Part shown: positions 12,801 to 23,700 of the stretch, in pieces
Layout of the letters: each line of letters opens with the position of its first letter
Numbering within the stretch: the first letter of the stretch is position 1
Assembly: GCF_019649055.1 (NCBI RefSeq)
Contig: NW_026570350.1
Span: 248,001 to 312,000 of the forward strand
Direction of reading: 5' to 3'
DNA length: 64,000 nucleotides
From: Paramacrobiotus metropolitanus
Taxonomy: Eukaryota > Tardigrada > Eutardigrada > Parachela > Macrobiotidae
Made by a program: the position numbers and the translations under genes
The notes under the pieces: generated by a model
What the model saw: only the letters and a program-made list of their open reading frames with translations
Told to the model about the DNA's origin: nothing
The model's database searches: none

Positions 12801-15800
12801 AAGCCAACGCACTTTGCGGACAATGTCCAAAATACGCCACTGTACTCTTAATATCGCGCAGACCCATCCTGATAAACAGATACCTTAGATGACGGCTGTT
12901 CTAAATCTAAATTACAACGCTTGTTTGATGCATACTGTTGCCATCCAGATGCCAAATACAGTAACCCACGTTGCCGCAGTGCCATTCCAATGTTCCGTTG
13001 GTCTAGTACATTCAAAGTAGTGGCGAGACCGAAATCCTTAGCGGCGACTGACGGACACGTACTGCCATAAATATAAAAGTGAAAACTACCGTGTAAAGAA
13101 GAACCGATCAGTGTACTAACGCTCACGTATCGACCAGTTCGGCTCGACGCAGATACGCCGCTGCTGAATGTGGGAAGTACTCCAGACTCTTCTGGACTGC
13201 GGTGTATGCCGCCACCCAGTTCCCTTCGTGAATTTGACGGTCAGTCATTTTTTGCAAGATGAAGCGATATTTTTGCCGCACGTCCACTGACTGGTTGGCC
13301 CACGCCGGGGACAGGGACCGCCGGCGCCGGGGGAGATTGCTGCGGCATCCGAGGTCGCTGCTCCGTGCGGTCGACAGTCGCCGACGGAGTTCGTGATAGT
13401 ATGCTGATTGTTTGCGGGTTCTCTGAATGACATTAGCAGGAATAACGCCAGTTACTGGTGAATCGATATCCGTTGACTCGGTAGGATGACCTTTCGTATC
13501 GGTTTCTAGTATCTCCATCGGCCGCTCGTCACTTCGTGGATTTTTATTAAAAAGGTCCGGTATCGCTTCTTGAAGAAAATCAGGGCGTTGTTTTTTTATT
13601 TCTTTGCCACTGATTAATGAGTTACGTAAAGGTAACGCGCCAGTATCTGCTTTTGGGGTATCCGTACTACGACGGTTCTTAACGAGGTTCTTCTTAGCGG
13701 CAACACTTCGCTTTTCGATTCTGTCTCTTTTTCGACTCATGCTGGCTTGATCGGCGGTTCTGGAAAATTTAAAGTTGTTTCGCTAGTAAAAATAAATTCG
13801 AACATCTGGCGTACTGTTTGCGGGCGTTGACCAAGGTGCGTCGGTGTACCACTTCCACAAAATCCTCATTAAAAGCCATGGTGGCCGCAATACTCGCCAC
13901 GCGTTGCCGACGCTGTTCTTCTTTTAACGCCTTCTTTACGGACAAACGACGCTCCGCAATGTCGGCACCATGTGGCGAAGTAACGGTTAATCGTGGTCCC
14001 GGAAATGCACCAGGTTCATCGTTGTTGCTCTCCTCCAGATACATCGTTACCGTCTTTTCCCGGGTATTGAGCGAAATACGTGGTACCGTTGGCTGTCTAC
14101 TTAAACGAGAGCTTTCCTTTTTCTCGTTCACTGACATTCGGGTTTCGTAACCGGTATTATTTGCAAGTGGTTCCGGTGGCTGAAAAGGTTCGGTCTCTTC
14201 GGGATGATGGCCGTTCGGTACAACATTGGTAACCACTGCCGCGGGCGGTTGTTGTGGAGACGAAAAACGCGATTCACATAAATCAGTTGCGCTTGAAATT
14301 TCCGAAGTTCGGTTTCCTTGAATCTTCTTTATCTCAGTTACTTCCCGGGCGCTGGATTTTCGCTGGGTATTAGGGCTTGGTTCCATGCGGTCCAGTTGGA
14401 TTTCCTCCAAAGATCCGCCTAATACAGCCTGCGGATCGTGTTCCAATAATTTCAGACTGTCGATCAAACCATCGTTTTCCCAAGCGTGTACAATCACTTT
14501 GGTGGCAGTCAGCGCTTTCAAGTCGGATGTCGACGTGTGCCGGGCGAACCGCTCATCCTCCAGGACCTCGTTCACTTTTTGGATGAAACTGTTGTTCACT
14601 TCATGTTTCTCACCGCCGACGGTGATTGTCGGTGTTGCGGGACGGAAACCATCCGGCGATTGAAAGCCCGGATGGGATTCCAGCAAGTAACGGATAATGT
14701 CGCTGGTGGACGGTGAGCGCTGCTCGAAATAGGGAACCGTGTCACCGACAGAAGGGAAAGGACCTGCCAACAAAAGAATTAGGTAATAGATTACCACCGT
14801 ATTCTCACTAGTAGTGACGCCATTATACAAACGATATTAGTAACGACCCGTTACCTTCAGTAATGACTGGCGCCATTAGTAACAGCAGCGTTGCAATAAG
14901 TAATGATCGCGTTACCGTTTTCGATCTGTTGCCATAACGAGCAGGGGCAATATTCTGCTTTTTTCGTACCATGCAGCTAATGATAAGTATAAACCTGCTA
15001 CCTTCATGTTTGCCAATGCCGGCAACAAATCGTTATTGTGTTACATTCTGCATGGCCTTAACGTGACCTTACTTCTTTGTCGGGCGCATTCATTTGCGCT
15101 TTCCCGGCTGCACAACGACTTATATCGAAGGTAGATCGAATCGCGCCGGTTTCCGCGCGCCGCGATACGGATGCGACGTCCCCAAAGTTGCAGATGAGAA
15201 ACTGACGTTACTGGACGGATCTACAGAGACAATTTCACCACGTCCAACATGTGCTTGTGTTAGAAATGCAAATACCGTGGTCTACTTTACCCGCCATTTC
15301 CATGTTTTTCTTCTGATACCGCCCAACCGCAGCGGTGCATCACCCTGATGCCTGAGAGAACGCGAAGTTTTGAAACATCTCGCTGTTCGCGGCGTCGCGG
15401 TCTTCTGGAGATATTCTTCAATGCAGCGGAAGTTGTTCCTCGACCAGTACCGTGCCACATCACACGCACTCCTTCTACGTGATGAACGCTGCTTTCTTTC
15501 TGGCTTTGGACGTACTGGCTTTTCTGGTTTTGGACGTACTGGCTTTTCTGGCTTTTCTGGCTTTGGACGCTTTCTATGGGTGTTTCGAGTGTAATCTAGT
15601 CCGGGCGTGCGGTACTTATCAAACACTTGATGCCGTGAATTCTGCGGGACCGTCGTGAGCGGCCGCTCGATGTTACCCTCATCGCTATCAGCGGTCGTCC
15701 AATGTGGTAACAATCGCGAGGCAGTGATCCGGCTTAGGTCTTCGCGGAATAGCGTTTCTGGAGCCAGGAACCGTTTGTTGGCATATTGTGCGTTGTAGGT

Positions 15801-15818
15801 CCGGGTAATGGGATCCAT
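6828..15818 (-). CDS. Large tetratricopeptide-repeat (TPR) protein, about 23 exons
   Basis: Minus-strand exons in transcript order: 15818-15291, 15220-15073, 14763-13815, 13759-13127, 13061-12936, 12868-12764, about 12658-12472, 12407-12330, 12261-12205, 9501-9349, 9303-9154, 9041-8928, 8864-8746, 8684-8546, 8484-8428, 8366-8233, 8165-8090, 8008-7810, 7700-7648, 7587-7366, 7295-7173, 7116-7033, 6978-6828. GT-AG sites and phases agree through almost the whole chain; introns are mostly 45-100 bp. The roughly 1,530 aa product has a disordered, basic N-terminal 700 residues with a KPEKPVRPKP repeat. TPR helices follow (ALCWRKLGK, AVVYLTAAIKLAP, CWAAIGYCYLL, NRCLAY...YKEALADIGK). TPR arrays are protein-binding scaffolds. 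The build is reminiscent of TTC6-type proteins, which is only a guess. Uncertain points: the acceptor near 12658 (12667 also fits), and the last junction (7033 to 6978), where the TPR frame does not close cleanly. Confidence 0.72.
10630..10900. repeat. Degenerate repeat array with AAACCGGTTT palindromes
   Basis: Five palindromes with core AACCGGTT lie at about 10648, 10675, 10761, 10797 and 10877, interleaved with GCCGCCGGC and GCACTG-type blocks, as in a decayed tandem array of 40-80 bp units. A further copy lies at about 12057. AACCGGTT is the established core site of Grainyhead/CP2-family transcription factors, so the array could act as an enhancer. It could equally be a repeat that happens to contain the palindrome. 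Confidence 0.55.
11353..11577 (-). CDS. Small ORF nested in the TPR intron, unrecognised
   Basis: A 74-codon ORF begins MAPGEETVSRPAGGS. It has a Pro/Ser-rich first half and a more ordered second half (VEEFLRMLLQPISHRKVKAY, then TITAELGNGQAFTVQGEL). It looks more protein-like than the other short ORFs here, but it carries no known domain and could be chance. It lies on the same strand as its host gene. Confidence 0.25.
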   Translation of the reverse strand: MAPGEETVSRPAGGSMRPSSPPSVPGNEPSTATPPSVEEFLRMLLQPISHRKVKAYTITAELGNGQAFTVQGEL

Positions 15819-16816
15819 AGCGTCTTTCGAATCATCGCGTCATATTCACCAGATCGATCGGTATATTTTGGGAATAGAATTACCTAAGTAAAGTTTGATG
15901 TGCCATACGAACAACTATAAACCCGTCGTGGTCGCAGTTCTGGTACCGGAATTATTAGTTTTCGGTAAATAGTTGCATGTTACCGTATTAATTGAACTGA
16001 CACGACGCTCGAAAATCGATTTGATACTGTAATCATTTTGTAAGTGCCGTACGTATCTCAAGATTACAGAGCAGGTACTCTCTACGTTCTATGAACCTCT
16101 TAACGTAGCAAATACGTGTACGTACATACAGCGTTAAAGAGAATTATTAGCCGTTTTTTTCTTGACATACAGGCTTGCTTTGCATGGTAATGATGTGCTC
16201 TTACAGTTTTACTAATCAAATCAAAAATCTTATTTGTTTGCAAGTTTATTTCCTGCAGGAGAGCTGCGCCTCAGTTATCATGGTATACAAGTACAGTACA
16301 GTAAATTTTTGTTTCTTGTTGCAGTTGTACAAATTTTACATAACTCATGCCCTATCGCTAAGCAACAACGAGTTCGTCTCTAGCACGATTCCCGTTTGTT
16401 CGTGCTTGTTACCTATGTTATTCCCTTCCTGCGCACGTTGATGCATACGTAGCGTGTATAATTGTTAGTTACACCGTGTCGATGCGTGATCGTGATATCA
16501 GTCTTCACTCTTCGGATTGAGTATTTTAGAAACACCACGTTCGTCTTCGTAATTAGTATCCCGTATTTTTGCTATTACCAAACACCGGCGTTCACTGGCT
16601 TCTGAGTTACGAATTTGTGATCATTCTGCGCGTGCATTGTCACAATCGAAGTGGCTGAAGACGAAGTATGATTTCCTGTATGGAAACTGTTCCATTTTAC
16701 GATGATCTGCGCCCATAGTGCACTCTTTTTACTTGAATTAGAACAGTTAATGATACTGGTGGATTTTCATTTAGTCAAGTGAAGTTTGAATATATAAGTG
16801 ATTTGTGTACTTAATC
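15819..16816. other. Intergenic, partly duplicated upstream region
   Basis: No gene is seen. The second half (from about 16360) shares short matched blocks, in the same order, with the region just upstream of the intact kinesin gene (about 20260-20700). Examples are CTAAGYAACAACGA and the ACGAAATTGTGATCAT-like block. The kinesin promoter was therefore duplicated along with the first exons. Confidence 0.5.
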
Positions 16817-18290
16817 ATGGAAGCGTTTAAAGTTCTAACCAGAGTCAGGCCACTCTGTGAGCGTGATATGGATATGCACAATAAGGTACAGTATGACTGT
16901 TTACACTTTAGGGACAACTATTGGGTCCGTTCTGACCTTTAAATCATTTACACTAACTGATCGCAATTTTATAATCCAGATACAGATAGTACGTGTAATA
17001 ATGAAAAGCGAGTTTCTAATGGGAAGCCTCGGTCCAATGCGTTACAAAATACGAGGCGTGCTTACGCTTATCATGCAAAATCGATTTTTATGTGAAATCA
17101 TTCGCTTCGCATTATACGGTAAACGTAATGTACGTATATGCTGAATTTATATTACTGTACTTGATTGTATGAGTGAAACATGACTTTTGTGTGAGACACA
17201 ACAGTGTGTTTCGTTTTGTGAACTGTGAGAGCGGTTGCAGAGCATTCTCACGGTGGATCAGCACAGCCACGAAGTACTTGTGCCGGGCTAATGGCAAGGA
17301 TAGCGACCTGCGTCGATTTGCGTATGGCGGAGTTTATGATCCCCAGGAGACAGCGGCCAGCATCTTCACCGAGAGCATCGTGGATCTCCTTAAGGTACAC
17401 CCAGGCTTCAAGAGAACTATCCGCTATCGTGTTGCGAGAAGATTGCGAACTGAGTTTTTCGTCCAGGGTGCTCTAAATGGACACGAGTAGTCGAGTATAA
17501 CTGTGCCGTGTTCGCTTACAGCCAAACCGGAAGTTGTATGACCTGCACCATGCACGGATCGCAGGAGTTCGGGCGGATAAAGGTATGGAGGTTCGGTAAG
17601 CAAGTGCTAATTAGCCTTTACGTCTACCGTTTACCGTTAGACGAACTGGGCTAATAAATAGTAAAAGTACGGAAGTACTACGTCCTAATAATCCGCTAAA
17701 CCTTTCGCTTTCGCGCACTCCAAAACACTTTCTACAGTATTTTACGTCATTCAATAGTGGAAATGATTTGTGTATTGATTGGGCTGGAAACGCGCAAAAA
17801 CTTGCAGACGCATTTTCGCGAATTTAAAAGCAGGTGTCCCGATCTTCTTGGAACCTTGCCGGAAGAGATACGTTGTTAGAAAGATGAAACCTTTATATTT
17901 TATAGAATCCTTTATATTTGGAATTTAAAAACGTGTTTAGAACAAAAACAGATACCATAACTGGAGTCATGTACACGAACTTGTGCGGCTTGTGTACCAA
18001 TTTTATGCTCTTTATATGCCTTGCTATTTTCGCAGAGTTCTTAAACTCTTAAGAAACCTGGACAACTTTTAATTTTGTTTATCTATGTAACATAGTAAGT
18101 AACCTTTGTCGTCCTGACTGTTGACTCTGACTGGTGAGAATTAGACTGCGCATCCAACTGATGATGTGACCTTTCATTGTAGTGCCATCGTTAGCTCTTT
18201 GGACAGACGGAACAGCAGCCCGACGGTTGCCGCTCTTTGGTGCCTGGAGATCTACACAGATAGATCTCTCTGATGTCAACAAAAATATCT
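16817..18290 (+). pseudogene. 5' fragment of a duplicated kinesin-2 motor gene, decayed
   Basis: Four exon remnants match the intact gene at 20708: 16817-16885 (MEAFKVLTRVRPLCERDMDM), 17241-17394, 17467-17595 and about 18183-18290. All are in order, and their splice sites are still recognisable. Exon 2 has lost 2 nt relative to the intact copy (154 versus 156 bp), giving a frameshift with an early TAA. Exon 3 carries an insertion with stops. The Walker A sequence GQTGSGKT of the functional copy has become QTGSCMT, removing the catalytic lysine. Motor exons 5 onward and the whole stalk are absent; an F-box gene follows instead. A dead partial tandem duplicate is the only sensible reading. Confidence 0.85.
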
Positions 18291-18735
18291 AATTTCACTG
18301 TTGCACCGGCTCGTCAGATCTATCGAAGGTCCCATTTCCCAGTGGTATGGCGCTCGCTCGGTGCACTGATGTGGTTAGGAACCACCGCTAGTAATTGTTA
18401 ACGTCGGTAATATGGAGCAAACGAAACACGTCACGTCGAAGCAGTACGAGTTAATACAAAGCCAAGTTTGCGCAGCTATGTAGTACGTACGTTATGTGAA
18501 CAGGGCTGTATTTGGCATGTACTTTAAGTACATGACATGTACTTTAAGTATTGATATAATATCGTATCCGCAGCATAATCCGCTTTATTATTTTTCGTAG
18601 AACACAGAAGCAACCAAGCTAGTTCGATCAAAAACTTCAATACGGGATACGGACTTCTAACTAGTAACTGCACCCCATACTTCGATGTGATTCAGCATCT
18701 GTAAACTAAGCAGAGCATCTCATTACCCGGGTGAA

Positions 18736-19724
18736 CTTGACGGCCTCCGATTCCTGCCCGTGGAAATTATGGCCGAGGTCTTCCAGTACCTGCGCACCGT
18801 TGACCGTCTGCGGGCGGTGTGCGCCGGTTGGAACTGCATCCTCACATCGGCCGCAGTACACACATCAGACTTTCATCTCAAAGGGATCTTCAGCTCGGCG
18901 ATGCTTTCGCTTATCGTCCGGTGGCACGAACTATGTCCCGGATGTATGTGCGCATAACTGTCGCGGAAACCGCAATGTAGCCGTTATCTGCTCCCGCTCG
19001 AGGCACAAAAGAGATACCTTTGATTTACTATTTTTTAATCACTTCTTCCTGCGTGAGAGCATGCCGGGAGGAGCCGAACAGAAAGTGTTCTTGGATAATC
19101 TTGTACTGAAATAAGTTGCATGCTGCAGTATACCGTTTGACGACGATTACATTGCCGCTCTTCACAACGCCTTTGACTCGCTGGCGGCGATTTGTCACAA
19201 CCTGACCGTGAAGAACTGCATGTTCCAGGCTACAACGTCTCACCCTGATGGCTGCGTACTGATGACGATACGAATTCCTTTCGGAAAAATGAGTCACGAA
19301 CGGCGTCTCACTGTCACTGACTGGTGGGACATGATCGAGCAAAGCTTCCCGCTGTTGGACGATCAACAAAAGAATCGTCTCTCCGATGTTTTGAGTGGCC
19401 GCCAACGACTATATAATAATTTCTTTGTTTATAAAGACCTACGGAAGGTAATATCAGCCTAATACTTGTGGTAATGGGAAGAACGCTTGCAAGCCGTTGT
19501 AACTGATGCGCCGTACAGTATGTGGTGTACGTTTTGCGCTTTTGCAGATCCTACGTGGGCGCCAGCATGGGGATCCTCGGAAGAGTTGCATTGACTTGCA
19601 GCCGTTAAGTGATCAACTGGAGTCTTCCGATGTGAGCCAGCTGTCGCGAATGGTGCAGTATATGATGTACTGTCGCATAAACAAAACACATATCGACGTT
19701 GAGATGGCATGGCTCACTTTTTAA
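18736..19724 (+). CDS. F-box protein (3 exons seen, 5' end unresolved)
   Basis: Visible exons 18736-18947, 19129-19447 and 19548-19724 encode about 235 aa. The first contains an F-box (LPVEIMAEVFQYLRTVDRLR, then AVCAGWNCIL), which would bind Skp1 in an SCF ubiquitin ligase. The remainder (IPFDDDYIAALHNAFDSLAA, then later TVTDWWDMIEQSFPLLDD) is an unrecognised domain that presumably selects the substrate. The AAG|GTAATA to TTTGCAG junction is clean and phase 0; the first donor is less certain (CG|GTGGCA at 18920 would also fit). The F-box frame has no good ATG before LPVEIM, so an upstream coding exon is probably missing. A candidate ATG with an open frame lies at about 18412-18480. The gene sits between the two kinesin copies and shares general build with the minus-strand gene at 40839-42316. 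Confidence 0.6.
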
Positions 19725-19829
19725 TGCTTTCCCTCCTGTTAAACACTTTTATAGAAGAACTGCGCTTCCGGCGTCGGCAACGTGTTTCCTGTTTTCTTGG
19801 ATTCCTCTGTTATGTAAACTTGATAGCGA

Positions 19830-19987
19830 TATTCATACATGTATAATGTCCAAAATCATTTTTAGCATCTTTGTTCCCTTTGCTACGATAGGCAACGCTA
19901 ACTGCTGGCATCAACAATGGTGCAGTATTTCCTTGATAATAACAACGTTACAAAACGTCAAGCAATACGACGTTCGCCTTCATTGAG
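19830..19987 (+). repeat. Dispersed repeat, copy A
   Basis: About 155 bp here resemble the reverse complement of 37640-37797. Shared blocks include ATCATTTTTAGCATCTTTG and AACTGCTGGCATCA. It has the size of a SINE or MITE fragment, but I see no tRNA-like box or terminal repeat. Peptides read from both copies share NCWHQQ, which is probably incidental. Confidence 0.6.
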
Positions 19988-20707
19988 ACGCATGATTAGT
20001 TAACAACACTGTGCAGTGACAGGCGCTACTCAGCTAAAAGATTATCTTTGTAACTGAATAGACTGAATAGTCTTTTCAGAAAAGACGAGAAGCGAAGTTC
20101 GCGGCAGGACACTGATTTTCCTATGTGACATACGGTTACATACCGTAATGTTTTAAATTAAATTACAGGGACGCTACACCGCTTTTTTTGCATACGAGTA
20201 GCGGAACTGTGGAGACAGGGAGCGCAGGAGCTACTATTCACATACAGAGTCTGTATCACTAAGTAACAACGACAGCGTCTCCAGCAGAATTCTGCTAATA
20301 CAATGTGTCGTTCCCTTCATGCGTACCTGAATGGATGCGTATCATGCGTACGCTGTACGTCCCACTATTTCGATGAACATTCGTAACACCAGTCTCGAGA
20401 ATCATTCAAATTGAGAGGCATCGCGATATTCTACGTAATTAAAATGATCTTGTATTTCGGATTTTTGTTTCTACCAAAAATTAGTGTCTACTGCTTTCTG
20501 AAGCACGAAATTGTGATCATCGAGTGCGCACATTACGAGTATCTGAATACGTAATCTGATTTTCTATATAAAAATCGGTCCATTTTGCCATAATCTGCAT
20601 CTCTAGAACACTACACTTTCATCACTTAATGAATCTATAAGTGGATTTGTAGATTTCAGTAAATTAATCAAAAATTTATAGTTTATAAGTGACTTGTGTG
20701 CTGGATC

Positions 20708-23700
20708 ATGGAAGCGGTCAAAGTGATAACCAGGGTCAGGCCACTCAGTCAGCGTGACATGGACATGCACAACAAGGTACGATCCTGTACAGTTTTTTTA
20801 GGAAAAAAGAAAACTCCGCCGAACTTGTACACCGATCAATCAAAAACTGATCAAAAATTTTAAGAGTAAAACTGATAGTTTAATGGGAAGCTTCAGTAAA
20901 ATATAGGGCATGCGTACAAGGGTGGTGCACTCATTATCCCCGCCCGTGTACACTGTCTGTGTAAAATTTGGTTTGTAACCCAAAGGTCATTCACTCGTTC
21001 CGCATTACGCAGTAATCGAGTATAACGGAGCCGTTTTTAATTGTCGTATGACTGTACTGGTAAAGCGTCCTTGTTGCATAAAACAATGTAATTATTAATT
21101 CGTTATGGAAACTGTGCATTACTTACAAGTTTACTGTTTGCAGAGCATCGTAACGGTGGATAAGAACAGCCGGGAAGTGCTGGTGGCCGGCGCTAATGGC
21201 AAGGATGGGGAGCTGCGGCGATTTGCTTATGACGGGGTGTACGGTCCCCAGGATACCACGGCCAGTATCTTTACCGAGAGCATCGTGGACCTCCTCGATG
21301 TACGCAGAGATTTTAATAAAATTCTCGATCCGTTGATGTGCATTGTGAATAGAAAAGATAGTAAATTGTGAGTTTTCGCTCAGGGCGCTTTGAATGGCTA
21401 TAACTGCACCGTTTTCGCGTACGGCCAAACCGGCAGTGGCAAGACCTACACCATGCACGGGCAGGAACAGACGGGGGCGGAGGAAGGTATAGTGTTTCGG
21501 TAAACACGATATTAACTGATGACTTTCGGTTTATTTCTTGAACGGTTAAGAGACCTAAGAAGCCTACACGGGAAAATTAAAACTCAAAATTTAGTATTAC
21601 TTGAATGACTGTGTTTTAATTTGTATTGTGCATGGAAGTGCTTCTCTGTTCTAGAACAGACTAACCCAGTCCTACATTGTACGACCTAAGGGTTAACGAT
21701 TTAAAAAACCCTAGAAACCCCTTTTTGGAAAAATATTAGTTAATATTGGATAATATATTATTAATATTGGATAATATATTGGATTAATACATTAGTTAAT
21801 ATTAGTTAATATTGGAAAACTATCTTGGAAATTCTGAATATTTGAAGAGAAAATTTAGAACCGCCTAGGCTCTCAGTTAAATGTGTGACCTTTCGTTATA
21901 GTGCCATCGATTACATCTTCGGACAGATGGACCAGCAGGCAGACGGCTGCCGCTCCCTGGTGTACTGCAGTTTTCTGGAGATCTACATGGAGGAATTCCG
22001 TGACCTTCTGAAACCCGGCCACCATCCGCGAAGCACCCCGACAGCGGGAAATCCCGTTTATCATTGCATGAAGCTAAAGATCGGTCGCCGTATGTCGAAG
22101 GTCTGACCACGGCCACCGTGCAGAATGCCAAAGAGTGCCGTCATTATCTTAAGAAAGGTGTGAGTGGCAAACATTCTTTAATGGGTCGTCACTTATGTAT
22201 GGTTTTGATTAGGGTTATGCGCGCGCCAACAAGCGGCGACGAAGATGAACACGGACAGTTCCCGGAGTCACGCCATCTTCACCATCACTGTGGAGGTCTC
22301 CCGGCTGGTGAATGGGGTCAGTCATATCACCATGGCTAAGGTGAATTTTGTGGATCTGGCGGGGAGCGAGCGGCAGGCCAAAGCCGGTATGTCTGTTCTT
22401 TACTGCAAACCCCATTTCTGCACTTCAGCTGAAATAATAAGCAAGGTTTCCAAGAGAACTGTCAGTTCCAAAATTTCATAGCGGTTTAATGAGATTAATG
22501 CGAACGAAGTGTCTTGGGCTTCCTGATTTCCTTTCATATTCGCTTTTTTACGTTGCCCACAGTTATTAATACTCGAACAATTTATGTTTCGTTTTCCTAT
22601 GTGGCGCGTAGAGTAGATATGATCGTGCGATTTTCAATAAATTTAGGCCATTACGGCATATTGGCCCCTCAAGACGGCTTCCGAATTTCTGGTGGCGAAT
22701 TTTTATTTTTCTGACTAATGTTTGCAGAACAACCTAGTTTGAAGTAGCAAAAACGAAAATGAAAATGAAACGAAATTGTACATTTTTTAAAACTTTCAAC
22801 ATAAACGCAGACACACACGGCGTTAATACATCAGGCGGTTTCACCTGTAACACGCGCTGACAGTTGTTGAATTTCGTTTGCTAAAAATTGCCAGCTTTTA
22901 AGGCCTTCGTAGAATTTCAGTAAAATCAGATGGAAAAGATATTTTCGCAGGAATACGGGGCAGTTGACGGTAACTCATACACATGTTTCTGGATTCTTGG
23001 ATTAAAACGTTTTAAGCAATAAACACAGTGCGAATATACAGACTACATATACAGAAATATACAGAATATACAGAATAGGTATACAGAAAGTGCGCTGTAA
23101 TTACAGACGCTATACGAGACCGGCAGAACGAAGCCATCCGCATCAACCTCTCGTTATCCACCCTGGGTCGCGTCATCCAAGCCCTAACCGACGGCAAGTC
23201 CACCCACATCCCCTACCGCGACTCCAAACTAACTCGCCTTCTGGAGACCTCCTTGGGCGGGAACGCCAAGACCGTCATGATCAGCTGTATCTCCCCGGTG
23301 GACGACAACCGCGAGGAGTCCCTTAGCACCCTCTCCTACGCCAGCCGCGCTAAAGCCATCCGTAACCAGCCGGTAGTTAACACCGATCCGCAGACCGCCC
23401 TCATCCGGCAGTATCTCGACCATATCCGCCGGTTGGAAAACCAGATCGCCCGCATCCCGGTGAATGATGAGGAGCGGCAGCGGGAGATTGCTGCGATTAA
23501 GGAGGAACATCACGAAGCGATGCGCCGGTTGGAGAAGGAGCAGGAGGCGACGCTGGAGCGGTTCGCGCGGCAGATGCGGGAGGCGAATGAGGAGGAGAAG
23601 CAGCGGTTGGTTCGGCAGAAGGAGGAGGAGCTGGATCGGATCTATAAGGAGGTGCTGCAGCGGGAGCGGGAGGAGTGGAAGCGGCTGGAGATGGAGAAGG

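Noticed and set aside
12846-12868. 15-nt intron between TCTAAG and GATGGG in the TPR gene
   Set aside because: Too short to splice and the wrong phase. A 67 bp intron from 12935 to 12869 fits phase and TPR sequence.
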